Source: Bombyx mori
Lineage: Eukaryota > Arthropoda > Insecta > Lepidoptera > Bombycidae
DNA: 64,000 nucleotides
Direction of reading: 5' to 3'
Assembly: GCF_030269925.1 (NCBI RefSeq)
Contig: NC_085110.1
Location: forward strand, 4,464,001-4,528,000
In this document: positions 10,746 through 22,194 of the stretch, in pieces
Numbering within the stretch: position 1 is the first letter of the stretch
Layout: the number at the start of each line of letters is the position of its first letter
Notes under the pieces: model-generated
What the model saw: the letters and a program-made list of their open reading frames with translations, nothing else
What the model was told of the DNA's origin: nothing
Databases searched by the model: none
Program-made: the position numbers and the translations under genes

Positions 10746-12975
10746 TAATTTCATTTACAAAAAAAAAAAGCACATCCTATGCTTTTTGTTACTTCTTGTC
10801 ATGAAGTGATAAAATCTGGGACTAATTCAGATTCGTCGTACGTTTCAGCCGCGCCACCCACTGCCGTTCGCATCAATTTATAGCCTTTTAACCTAATTTG
10901 TTGACCGTACCTCTTTTTCCTTCTCCCTTCCGAAGGACCCCACCGCCTACGCACGCAATCAACTTAAATAATTAAATTGGTATTAAGACGACATACTTAT
11001 CTCGAAAATGTATTGTAATCCTTAAAGTATAAACTAAAGAAATAAAACGATGATGCGATGTTATTTTGCCAAATGGGGATCAAGAACAAAACAAAGCCTC
11101 AAATTAAGCTATCGTACCCACTAATAAAATACATAATTAATGTATTTTTACATTAGCAAAACGGCTGTCGATGCCAAAATTAGTCATAAAAATAAACGCT
11201 GACTTGTAATTTCCGACAGTATATTTTATAGGTGTATATATGTAATAAACAATTTGGGTTTATTTTTTATTTATTTTTATAAAGTCCGCTCCCAAAAAGG
11301 TGTGGGCACGGTCGCGAATGAGTTATTGAGGAATGCTCCAAATACCCCGGGGTGGTTCGGTTCATAAATATTTTGTGTGCTCACGAGATTTTGACAAATA
11401 CCACTTAATTTACGCTAATGAATCCGTAATGAATGCTCGGAGTCGACGAATGATCGGCTCGTAGTGCTGGCCCTATGTCGATATCGAGTGTAGGTGTTGA
11501 ATTATTGTAATGGCATTTCATTTCGAACCTTCATACATTCATAAGCACGATCGAGGCTAATAAAAAACGGACGTAAATCAAATTTCATAGCCTTCATAAT
11601 AATGAACACTTAATTATTTATTAATTACGCAATGTCATATTTATGAAGAGATCGAACGTTGAATGTTTTTTTTTTATTCCAGCCATGCGCGCGAGGTTTG
11701 TTTAGTAATTACTATAAAACTAATATAATATGTAATATGTATGTATGTAATGTAACATAGAAGCAAAATTTTGAAGTTATCCTTCTTTAGGCGCGTTATG
11801 AAAAATTTATGAGAGTGAAATTTTACGATGCGCGCGCACCGTGACACAAAATTAACAGAATGAAGTTGCCCACTAAATCGCTCATTACAATACGGCTGAC
11901 GTAACTTGGCGAGTTTGAATATAGGTGAACTTTCCGAACCGTACCGAGAATTACCGAATTTATACGATGTCAAGAAAAGGGATATCCAATATGCTTGTTT
12001 GAGGAAGTTGTTTAATCGTTTTTTTTTACAAATTGATTAAAATTTAAATTAAAAAAAAGAAATAAATTTAATAAAAATTAAGTATAACTTCTTACGTGCG
12101 TATATAAGTACACGCACCCTTTTTTAATTTCAAATAATGAATATTCATAATGTGATGTTTTATCAATATCACATTATTAGTATCGATAAATTAGACATCC
12201 CTAAACGTGTGCATTTAGATAAACGAGGGCTCGCATAAAATCAACTCTGTCGGTCTAATCGAATTAGGTCCCGATACCGATCTGTGCGATTTAACACGTT
12301 TTGCATTCTTTTGTACGACAACTAATAAAGGCGGCAGGTAGCAGACCTGATCCCGCATTTTACTGTATCTTAAATGTTGATGAACTCATCGCGGTCGTTT
12401 CGATAAAATTTCTATTGATTGTCGAACGCTTGTGTCGAAGGATCGTAAATAGAATTCACGTTTCAATAAATGTTGTGATTCACTGAGCTAATGGTTCGCA
12501 GATAATAAAACTCGCTCCCAACTTATTGTGTGTTGGGTTTTAATGGGCTTTAATTGACGTCCCGTGATATATTGCTGCATTTAGATTTTTGTTTTAATTA
12601 TATATGACCGGGATTTGAAGAATGGCCATTCTCTGTAACAATGTGTAGCCTTGAATGTACTATCATAAATACAATTTTAATACACTTCACAAGGAAATTT
12701 GATTAAGTGTTGACTTGTAGAACTTAGCTTAACTTAAAATTTACCTGTTCTAATAACGATGCTGGCCTAAGCCATCAAATTAGTTGGAGCTAAAGTAAGA
12801 AGATTTGTTGAATTTCCTAATATGTTCAAAGCGTGTAACTGTATTTATCATAATTCTATATACGTTTACCGCGAAGCAATCGCGTGTCCATTATCCTTCA
12901 AGAAAAGAATAAAGGAAATCGGAACTTCGGCTTATTGTGTTAAGACGCACGCTTATATTCAGCTAGGTGGTATTT

Positions 12976-13172
12976 TCCTTTTTTTTTTATTGCCTGTATA
13001 GGCAGACGAGCATACGGCTCACCTGATGGTAAGTGGTCACCGTCGCTCATGGACGTCAACAATGCCAGGGGCAGAGTCAAGCCGCTGCCTACCATTAAAT
13101 ATTCTCCGCAAGCCTCGTTTGAAGAAGGACATATCGCCCACATTCTTATGCCTATTTATAGCAAAAAAATAC
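12976..13172 (-). mobile_element. LINE-tail repeat, first of a tandem pair
   Basis: Poly(T), TTATTGCCTGTATAGGCAGA, CGGCTCACCTGATGGTAAGT, AATGCCAGGGGCAGAGTCAA and TTGAAGAAGGACAT, ending CTATTTATAGCAAAAAAATA. It is a subfamily of the BMC1-like tail with a distinct right end. Confidence 0.8.
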
Positions 13173-13352
13173 CTTTTTTTATTGCCTTTGTAGGCAGACG
13201 AGCATACGGCCCACCTGATGGTAAGTGGTCACCGTCGCCAATGTCAGGGGCAGAGTCAAGCCACTACATACCATTAAGTACTCTCCGCAAGCCTCATTTG
13301 AAGAAGGACATGTTGTCCACATTCCTATGCCTATTTATGGCAAAAAAAATAC
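13173..13352 (-). mobile_element. LINE-tail repeat, second tandem copy, touching the Wnt6 exon 2 donor
   Basis: It has the same order as the first copy but with a short internal deletion (CGTCGCCAATGTCAGG), and ends CTATTTATGGCAAAAAAAATAC. The final AC on the plus strand is the GT of the exon 2 splice donor. The repeat boundary therefore coincides with, or lies within a few bases of, the exon end. Confidence 0.8.
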
Positions 13353-13573
13353 CTCTCATTAATATTTTCCTCATGCTCCGCCTCTGCGTAGTACAGTTCC
13401 AGCGGCGGCTCCTGAACTGATGGGCGCACTCGGTGGCTCCCAAGGTTACGCCCTTAGTGATCTCCTTCACCAAGCCGGTTTCATTTCTGCAGATCTGAGC
13501 CAGTCTACCTCGTGTCCTACGATTTTTCTTGCACACCATGCGAGGATCCAGGATCACAGCGCTACCGGACGCC
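13353..13573 (-). CDS. Wnt6: Wnt6 exon 2 (N-terminal Wnt domain)
   Basis: The acceptor is TTTTTCATTGCAG, with the exon starting at 13573. It holds one base, 73 full codons and one base (221 bp), ending before the donor GTATTTT at 13352. The peptide starts ASGSAVILDPRMVCKK and contains the Wnt cysteines VCKK, QICRN, TECAHQF and WNCTT. It also carries the family hallmark ECxxQFRxxRWNC and a possible N-glycosylation site, NET. ILDP followed by CKK, RR and QIC is the WNT6 pattern rather than the wg or WNT10 pattern. The exon ends KILMR plus G, which would begin the Asp of the D-R-E-T-A-F type continuation expected in exon 3. That exon is not seen in this window. The protein would be a secreted, lipid-modified Frizzled ligand. 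The donor lies directly against a LINE-tail repeat (13173-13352). Confidence 0.95.
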
Positions 13574-13744
13574 CTGCAATGAAAAACGCGTTTTAATAAA
13601 ACAAATCAAATGTTTTCTTGAATCACGTTAAATAGAATAATTCATTAATAATCATTAAGTATTTAACCAAAAATTAATCCGTGACAATGAAATAGAAAAC
13701 TAATTTTCATTAATCTCGTTTTTGTTTACAATAATTTATATAAT

Positions 13745-13990
13745 ACCTGTACTGTACCCGTCAGCTTCGCTGGGCATTTACAATTAACATTATTATTTCT
13801 CAGCCCCACAAAGATTCTCATCATTAACACCCTCGCAACTGGTGTAGGGAGTCCAACATTCATATAAATATTAGCCTATCCATTAAGTACATGTATTTTC
13901 TACATGGATAAGTCTCAAGTCAATCGGATGCATGGTTTAGTAGTTATAACGGAACATCCGTAAAACCACTGATTTTTATATTAGTATGAA
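13745..13990 (+). mobile_element. RTE-type LINE tail
   Basis: ACCCGTCAGCTTCGCTGGGC near the left, and GTTTAGTAGTTATAACGGAACATCC followed by TTTTATATTAGTA at the right, have the usual layout of lepidopteran RTE 3' ends. Old copy. Confidence 0.6.
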
Positions 13991-16382
13991 ACAATCAATT
14001 TCATTGAGAATTTGAAATAGATCGATTCATTCGCATGTGAGATTTCGTAATGTTACTGTCATAAAGTCGTACTGACACAACATCAGTAGTGTTGTACTTC
14101 TATACAAGTATCGATTTACGGTGTTGCATGGTGCCCGTCGACAGCACATCGCCAGGTCGCGGCGATTGATCGATTGTTTACTCGATAAGAGTTCATTGTC
14201 AGACAATCGAGTGCAAAGCTAGTTCGAACAGATTTAGACGCGTCTGCAGAATACGTTCCGAGAACCGGGTCTCTCCGATTGATTCACTTCAACACTGTTT
14301 TGAAATGATTTATAAAGCTCTATTATCTGAATTAATTTCCAGTTAAACGATACGTCGAACGTGTCTCAGTTTCGAGATTCGATCGATCTTCATTTGTCTA
14401 ATCGAAGGCTGTTTATTGACCGTGTTTATCAAACCGTATCTTTGATTATTTGTATCCTTCGACGATTCAGTCGAAATGATTCGTTCGCATCCCTTGCCAA
14501 TGTATTTGTTTGTAATGTTTGACCCAGCCTAGTTTACAGGGAATGTTTATTAACGAATTAAATTCACACGGTCCCACGGCATTCTGCAGTTTTTATCTAG
14601 GACTATTTACGTTAATTCTGAACGTCGGATAAATTTGCCTATTAATAAACAAGGCGTCGCTCACGTGTGTTTTGCGCGCACGTTTTTACAGCCAAAATTT
14701 TAACGAGTATCTTTTAGCTAAACAGCAGTATTCCAAATGACCGATCAGCGCAGACGTGTTTGGACGAGCGCTTCTATTACCTTTTAAATTTAATGAAATA
14801 CGATGCGAGGAAAAGATGATTGAGTGTTCCTGTTCTTCAGATATCAACAAAGATTTAACGACTTTACAATTTTTATGATCGAGAAAACAACTTGCCTCCT
14901 GCATGACTAACCGAACAGAGCTCTCCAGGTATACGAAAATAATTCATGTATTCAAACTAAAACTACGAAACGACCTTCGGGTTTTAACTACAACGTTAAA
15001 AAATTCGAATACAACAGTTAATGTCGAGGAGCGGGTGAGTTACGGCGGAGCAGCTCCCCTGAATTACAACTTTACAACATCGGAATGATTTTATTAACCC
15101 CGCAGATTGGTACGCGATGTTTACATTACGTTTAACGCGTTTCATAACATTCTAGATTGCTATGGCCCATGAAAATTTTGAGCATACATTCTGAATTGTA
15201 CATTTGTGATTTTAATTCGTAATTTAAAAGATCGTCGATTGTAATTTAGAATCTGAAAGAGAATACGTTTGTGAAATAACTTAAAAAAAAAAACTAAACT
15301 AATGAGATAAATGTGTATTTGTTCAAGTGAAAATGCTCCAGCGTGTCCATAAATTGTGGTCGAAAGTCCAAACGCCGAGGACAGACGTCGCTGGGTGACA
15401 AGTCGAACGCATTCAACCGTCACTCGCGACTCGATTGATTCAACTAATGTAAGCTTTTGTAATGAGTCGACTCCGAGCCTCCTTAGAACCGCCTCGAAAC
15501 AATCTTATGAATGAACTGAGAATTCGCAATGATAGGAAACGCTATAAACATTGTTTGTTTTACGAGTTCTGTCCCCTATGTTTTTCTTTGTCGAGAATGT
15601 TGACCTTTATCATAAAGCATTCACACACACGAACAGGACGACTGAATATCATATTAATAGTACCTATTAGAAAAAAAACAGCTATAAATCACCGAATGCA
15701 CGGCAAATGGTATCCGTTTTGTTTATTTTTCTGTTTAAGCCATTTGTATTTCACCATTACAACTTCATTACAATAAATTAACGGAATATGAGTCTAAAGA
15801 AACTCGAGGTATCCGAACGTGGGCGGGATTGGTACGTACGAATTAATACGTCTTTTCATAGATTTTAGCACGTTCTAACTATAGTCGCAGCCTATTTTAG
15901 TATATTTGTTCGATATATTCGCGATCCGAATGTATTTGTCAAACATCAACGGGTGAATATTGTGAAATACGTCACAGAACGGTTTCACATTTATTTTGGC
16001 CAGTGTTTAGGTGTTTCTCGCTAACCAACCGTCGAAGCGAACTGTTAAGTTCTTTTAATGAAAAACAGATCTTATTACGTCATGTTTGAGTTGATTTTTG
16101 AATTGGCCGCTTTCCGGTGGACTACTGCCAAGATGGCGACACACCTCTACGTATCCAGACGTATAAATTATCCGTGATAAGTTGTATGTCAATTAATTAT
16201 TCTTCAAAGCAGCATCTGGTGTGAGAGACGCAGCTCAACGGTGAGAGGAAGTGATTTTAATGAAGATTAGAATACTAAGAAAACGTGACGAATGTTCAAT
16301 ATAAGTGGGTGAAATTGATAGTTTCGTAACCTCTGTAGAGTTGGGACGCCCGGCGTATTCCTGTAACGAGTAAAGCCACAGT

Positions 16383-16681
16383 TTTTTTCCTTTCCTACCT
16401 AAGGCGATAGTCTTGGGAGGCTATGTCAGCGTAACCGGGAGAGTAGGTGAGCCCACGGGGCTCACACCGGTAGTGTGGCTAACACTGGCCCTAGCAAGAG
16501 CAGTTCTTCGCAAAATCTACTACAGGTTCGGAAACGCGAACCACGGAGAAGATCCGGTGCGAAACTCAGTGGGCTGTGTGGGTTAATTTACTCGCCGAGT
16601 CCTTCATCGCAAGCGATTGGTTAGGCGAGAACGGTGACGGTGCTTGAGGTACCGAAAAGCACCGTTAATGGATCGCGAGGA
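16383..16681 (-). mobile_element. Family C repeat with 12-bp target duplication
   Basis: Flanked by TAAAGCCACAGT at 16371-16382 and 16682-16693. It has a T-run at the left (the poly(A) of the minus strand), AGGCTATGTCAGCG, CCTAGCAAGAGCAG, AACTCAGTGGGCTGTGTG and AAGCACCGTTAATGGATCGC. The intact duplication shows target-primed insertion and gives exact ends (299 bp). Confidence 0.9.
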
Positions 16682-16964
16682 TAAAGCCACAGTACCTGCC
16701 TATATTCGTAGCAAAATCGGGCTCCAATTTTTAAAAAGTAAATTCGTACCTAAGCCGAATTCCGCAGTGATAGAACAGTACTATAAAATGAAAATTATAA
16801 TTAATTAATTCGAATAAATACAAGCAGAAGCGCACTTTGTAAGCACGCAAGAATCGGTTGATGGGATAGATAGACGAGTACCCAAAAAGGAGTAAAACAT
16901 TTTAAAAACAACATTGTTTTCTCTGTAAGACTTCGGTAGCCTGGTAAGTAATTTATGATATACT

Positions 16965-17270
16965 AGCTGACCCGGCAGACTTCGTAGTGCCTCAATCGAT
17001 AAACAAAAGACCTAAACTTTTGTATAAAATAAACTTAAAACAAACAAAAGGAATCCGTCCGACGGGGGACATATCAAAGGAAAAACGAAATTGTTAGTTT
17101 TATTTAATTCCAAGGATTTTCATATTTATCTACCTTTTAAACCTTCTCTGGACTTCCACAAAATAATTCAAGACCAAAATTAGCCAAATCGGTCCAGCCG
17201 TTCTCGAGTTTTAGCGAGACTAACGAACAGCAATTCATTTTTATATATATACCTATAGATCGATAAACTT
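16965..17270 (+). mobile_element. RTE-type LINE tail
   Basis: Begins TACTAGCTGACCCGGCAGAC and ends with AAATCGGTCCAGCCGTTCTC, GTTTTAGCGAGACTAACG and ATATATATACCTATAGAT. A related inverted copy lies at 56868-57045. Confidence 0.8.
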
Positions 17271-17894
17271 GTGACAAAATATGTATATCCTGTAGGTATT
17301 TAAAGCCAAACGAAGGGTACATTGATAAATTATAATCCTATTCAACTCATAACTGATATTTATTCTGGCATCTCAAAGACGCGACGTCCCATCAGTCTTG
17401 AGCTAATAAAATATCCCTTTTAACTATGCATCTTAATAAAATGTTAACTTATTTGAAATTAAGTATGAGTTAGCTTTAAAAGTGCTTCACATTAAATATT
17501 TTTCAAGACTTAAATTAAATTAAAATTAGTTTTTAGGACACATGTTGTGATAATTAAATAAAAATTATAACTTTTTGTTATTAAGTCAGTTCAGTTGTAC
17601 TTTTACATAAACTAGTTATTTTGATCAGTTTCGCGAATTCGCTAGCTGATCTAAACGTGTCAGATTTATAAAAAGATTTCTTAAGCTCTATATGACTTTA
17701 TTTGTCGGGCATTCTCTACGTGACTGGCTTGTATCTGAACACATCAGCGGCTATATCCTTAACAGCTACAAACACATTTAGAAGAAAATATTTAAAAACA
17801 TTTTTAAAGGCAAGTTTTAATGACCCCACGCGTTCTATTTTTTTTTTTTCATCGTACTCCGTAATCAATGATAATGTAAAAAGTTTATCTTTCT

Positions 17895-18112
17895 TTTTGC
17901 TGAGACGAGTGGACGAGCTCACAGCCCACCTGGTGTTAATTGGTTACTGGAGCCCATTGACATCTACAACGTAAATGCGCCACCTAACCAATGCACCAGT
18001 AACCTTGAGATAAAAGTTCTAAGGTCTCAGTATAGTTATAACGGCGGGGTGGTGGTATCTACCCGTGCGGACTCATGAGAGGTCCTACCGCCGGTTATCT
18101 GCAACTTCGTAG
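17895..18112 (-). mobile_element. Bm1 SINE, rearranged
   Basis: GTGGACGAGCTCACAGCCCA, then TAAATGCGCCACCTAACC, an inserted CAATGCACCAGT, CCTTGAGATAAAAGTTCTAA and CTACCCGTGCGGACTCATG. The CCCTTCAAACC to AATAGGCA block is deleted. Confidence 0.85.
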
Positions 18113-18437
18113 CGATGGCTACCTAGATAACACATTTCTTAACTGAGTTAACATTGCTAAAAGACCTCAGTAGATTCACAGCCCAGTCGACTGATACATA
18201 TGTTACGTTTCCTTAAAGTCGGTCACTATGGTAATGTTATAAGAGATCATCCGTTAAGAACAGCTTTCATGCAAATTAATAAAATTGTAATACTAATGAC
18301 AATCACATTATTATACATACACAATATCCAAACAACAAATAATCTCGACTACAAATTATTTAAAAAATAATATATGTTGCAATATATTCATAGAGACTTT
18401 CATATATTTTTCTATTTAACCAATTTCGAAATGTTAT

Positions 18438-18878
18438 TTTACCCATGGACTTCAGCAATGCCAGGGGCAGAGCCAAGCCGCTGCCTACCGCTTAATACTC
18501 TCCACAAGCCTCGTTTGAAGAAGGACATGTCATAGCGCTCGGGAAACACCGTGGAGGGGAGCTCATTCCATAGCCGGATGGTACGTGGCAAAAACGACCT
18601 CTGGAAACGCACTGTGGATGACCGCAGTGGCTCCAGGTAGCATGGATGAACTCTATTCCGGTGGCGGGCGGTGCGATGGTAAAAACGAGATGCCGGTATC
18701 ATCTCGAACAACTCCTCAGAGCACTCTCCATGGAACATACGGTACAAAATACAGAGGGAACCGAAGTCCCTCCGCAGACCCAGAGGTCCCAAACGATCCG
18801 TGAGGATGGGATTATCGACAATCCGAACGGCCCTCTTCTGTATGGAGTCAAATGGAAGAAGCTGGTATTTGTGTCTCA
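18438..18878 (-). mobile_element. BMC1-like LINE ORF2 C-terminal end, open frame, fused to Bm1
   Basis: The minus strand encodes about 135 intact codons of a non-LTR retrotransposon C-terminus, including QKRAVRIVDNP, LGLRRDFGSLCILYRMFHGE and RLWNELPSTVFPERYDMSFF. This is the conserved tail after the reverse transcriptase of CR1/Jockey-type LINEs. The frame ends just before the usual 3' UTR, and the AATAAA-type tail is missing. At its 5' side it joins Bm1 directly at about 18878, in the same orientation. Confidence 0.85.
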
Positions 18879-19190
18879 AGTATAATTACAATGGCTGCCC
18901 CATCCTTCAAACTGAAACGCTTTGCTACTTCACGGCAGAAACAGGCAGGTGGTGGTACCCACCCACGCGGACTCACAAGAGGTCCTACCACCAGTAATTT
19001 CGCAAATTATAATTTTGCGGGTTTCATTTTTATTACACGATGTTATTCCTTCACCATGGAATTAAATCGTGAACATTTGTTGAGTACGTATGTCATTAGA
19101 AAAATTGGTACCCGCCGGAGATTCGAACACTGGTGCATCACTCAACACGAATGCACCGGACGTCTTATCCGTTAGGCCACGACGACTTTA
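18879..19190 (-). mobile_element. Bm1 SINE head half, fused to the LINE
   Basis: The tRNA-like head reads on the minus strand from AAAGTCGTCGTGGCC through TTCGAATC (the B box) to the GGTGGTAGGACCTCTTGTGA and GGGGCAGCCATTGTAATTAT blocks. It stops at CTTGAGA, where LINE sequence begins. The normal Bm1 tail is absent on the left side. Confidence 0.88.
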
Positions 19191-19822
19191 GGTCGACGAA
19201 GAAATGGCATAATCACTTCAAGATACGCCGAATACTGTTTATATTTAGTAGGCTAAATATTGATACATAATTAGTTCATATTTGGTTCATTCGTTAAATC
19301 AAAGTCTAAAGCCAGCAGCTGATGACCTCCTCTGTAGACAGTATCGACCGCACCAAGCTTTGATCATTTCAGTTCCAATCCTCAAAGTAATGCATCCAGT
19401 AAGTTAATCAAGTAATATGACGTTAAATCAGCCTGCATATTTATTTAACGAATAAACAAAAAACAACACGCTGTACCACCGCCACAATATTCATTCAATA
19501 CGCATTTTAAGAACCAAATGCATATTCATTTAACGATTTATTTTTATAGCGCGACTCTAGTTTAAATTAGATAGAGCCGTGAAGGAGAGACGACCGCCTC
19601 TAACCATGACCTATGTCAACAACTGAAACAACAGTTGGCACGAGCGCAACTGAATGTCTCGTCATATGCGAAATGGCTCCGACAGGTCTAGCGCTTACTA
19701 TAAACTAAATAAATATTGATAACGAATTATCGGATTGGGAAAGTATTGATTTAATATTTGTAGGAACAGAATAGGGACGTTTATTAAAGCCTCCGGTTTG
19801 GGAACCGAGAGCTCATCTATAC

Positions 19823-20095
19823 GCTTTTTTTTTTGTATGAGGAAATCGCCGAACTTCCGCCCTCCACTGGGGATAGAGGACGGGGTATGTCGGAGTTGAA
19901 CCGACTAAAACCTCCTGTCGCTCAACAACCAGCATCCAAACTTCGCATGAGACAGAACTCATGAAAAGGAAAAGGAGGGAAAGTGAAGCGTTTAGTGCGG
20001 AGCACATCTCTCCCATCACCCTCCCCCTCGGGACGCCGGACTGGCGGTCGTCGGCGCCACGACCACCAGTCATCGATGCCACCAGTCCTCTCGGT
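19823..20095 (-). mobile_element. Unnamed LINE 3' end
   Basis: Poly(T) then TGAGGAAATCGCCGAACTTC, TCGGAGTTGAACCGACTAAA and GGACGCCGGACTGGCGGTCG. GC-rich sequence with a terminal A-run on the minus strand suggests a non-LTR element end. I do not recognise the family. Confidence 0.5.
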
Positions 20096-20103
20096 CGGCA
20101 TCA

Positions 20104-20170
20104 TCTATATGCTAGGGTAATGCTGATATAGTCTCTCAAGGCTATCAGTATAGGTAGAAAAAAAAAGAAA
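20104..20170 (+). mobile_element. Family C tail fragment
   Basis: ATATGCTAGGGTAATGCTGA then CTCTCAAGGCTATCAGTATAG and an A-rich tail match the last 65 bp of family C. Confidence 0.75.
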
Positions 20171-20589
20171 AAAAGTGGATTAAATTCCTTATATAAACAA
20201 AATAAAATAAAAAACAAATTAGAAGAAGACTTCTCGCTTAGCGGAAACACGACGAAGAGAGAATAAGTATGCTTTAAACTCGTTTAACAAATATTATCTT
20301 TAAGAACGAAGTGACCTCGACCCCAATTTGACCCCGACGCGATGTCGGTAAAGTAACAAAGGTCAGAAAACCACTAGATAAACGAGACAATGTAAAATAC
20401 CAAAAATACGAAAAGCACATGTTTGAGAAAAAAAATATCCAAAAAATAATAATTAGACGCTTTTCAAATCTAATAGCGTTAATAATGATCGTGAAATAAA
20501 AAGGACTGCAAAATGCAGTATTATAAATTGTTATAAACCTATACCCGCTTTGTTTACGAAGTTACTCATCGTAGAGCGTTTTGTTAGCC

Positions 20590-20735
20590 AACACGTCGTG
20601 TGTATCACTAGCCTGCCTGTTTCTGTCGCGAAGCAGTCACGCGTTGTCATATACCATTGAAATCTAGACCTTATCTCATAAGGTTGATGGTGACATTCAC
20701 GCTGTGAAGTCTATGGGTTCCGGCAATAACTTAAC
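20590..20735 (+). mobile_element. Degenerate Bm1 SINE
   Basis: TGCCTGTTTCTGTCGCGAAGC, TAGACCTTATCTCATAAGGT and GTGAAGTCTATGGGTTCCGG keep the Bm1 order with deletions. Confidence 0.65.
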
Positions 20736-21959
20736 AATAAATAAAAAGTTATGGACAACGTGACTATTGGAAATCATGTGCGTGAGAGAGAAGGTGATAC
20801 TTGCTGGGTCCTCGTGTCCCCCTCACGAGGCACGGCTTGGGCTTCGGGGAGATCCCCTCTGCTTGGGCATATTCTCCCTGCCTTCTTAGATACAGTGACA
20901 TCTTATATACTTATTCCATCTTATTCCTTTGCTAATTATTAAGATGAAATTGATCAGAAAATTTTGAGAGATGAAATTTTTGGATTATAAAGACAGTACT
21001 GGACTCTTCACAATTTACTATTCATTTAGTTTTTTTATTGTATTTCATTACAAAAATATTTTATCAAACCAACAACGTTTATTATTACGTTAATAAAAAA
21101 CACAAAACAATCTCGAAGAGTATCAACTATTAATAGCTCCTTATATTGTTTCTTAATTATTTTCGATACCATCCCTGTAGATGTTTCGAAATAGTCAAGA
21201 AGGACTACTCATCATTCAAGGGTGACAATGAATGACAATGTTTGCGGACACCGGGCGAGGCGCTAACGCGCGAGTTCGGTGCGATTAGCAACTATATGAC
21301 GACTTAACTGTAAACATCATTACCATTACCTATCCACTAACAAGAAAGGGACAACAGAAAGACCGATTTTAAACTTTATTCCAATCGGACAAGGTACACG
21401 CATAGCGTAAAACTAAAGTTGTTCTGGCTTTTGTCAATAGTCCGCAACTCAGACTAGATAACTCTGTCACACTGTATTAGAGTAAACACTTTTAAAAGTT
21501 TATGTATGTTGTCGCAAGATTTTAGCGGGCGCATCATGGTCGCTCATGGCGACTGCGCGGCCGAACTGTGTTTGCATTCTCGTTAAAATTGGGTCTGAAA
21601 TGGTCGCGTACGCATTGTAAAGGGTTTTTACGCTTTCGAAAGCCTCGTCGCTCGTATACCCGAGTTTACCCTGGCCGTTTTATAAATTGAGCGTCTTTTC
21701 AATGTTTATTGTCACCGTACTAAAAGCTTTGATGTTGTAGACTCGAAAAGTTTGTAGTTGAACTTTGTTGTTATATGTAAGTTTTATTACGTACTTAGTC
21801 GCATTTATTTCCGAGAGAAGGCTATATAAGGTTTATAGTTTATATTAATATCGTAGTTATTGCAAAGACAAAAACAATACGTGTTGCTACTAAATAAAAT
21901 AGGTTTAAAAATACGATGATTAAATTGTTGTTTCAAAATTCATGATTCGTTGGTCAAGC

Positions 21960-22194
21960 GTACTGGTGGTAGGACGTCTTGTGAGTCCGCACGGGTAGGT
22001 ACCACCACCCTGCCTATTTCTACTGTGAAGCAGTAATTCGTTTCGGTTTGAAGTGTGGGGCAGCCGTTGTTAAGACCTTAGAACTTATATCTCAAGGTGA
22101 GTGATTTTCGTTGTAGATGTCAATGAGCTCTGGCAACCAACCACGTAACACCAGGCAGCGAGCTCCTCCACCCATCTAAGCAATAAAAAAAAAA
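21960..22194 (+). mobile_element. Bm1 SINE, 5'-truncated
   Basis: Runs from CTGGTGGTAGGACGTCTTGT to CACCCATCTAAGCAATAAAA. A 12-bp gap removes the AACTATACTGAG part. Confidence 0.92.

Larger units (their letters stand above)
1..13352 (-). other. Wnt6: Wnt6 intron 2 (5' part; continues beyond the window)
   Basis: This is sequence downstream of the exon 2 donor. I searched for the next Wnt exon (a RETAF-type start, the NN-AGR motif, the CKCHGxSGSC motif) and saw none, so the intron probably runs past position 1. Stretches with no recognised element include 263-942, 1353-1984, 2091-5776 (apart from the GC-rich island), 6977-8425, 8785-10179 and 10746-12975. They are mostly AT-rich with many stops. 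Confidence 0.6.

Noticed and set aside
12148..12180. ATAATGTGAT...ATCACATTAT inverted repeat as a microRNA hairpin
   Set aside because: The stem is only about 10 bp, too short for a microRNA precursor, and the region is AT-rich.
1..13352. Later Wnt6 exons
   Set aside because: No RETAF-type, NN-AGR or CKCHG motif was recognised; short exons could still have been missed by eye.
16126..16142. CCAAGATGGCGAC, a YY1/Pho-like motif
   Set aside because: A single match without a cluster or other Polycomb motifs; not enough to call a response element.
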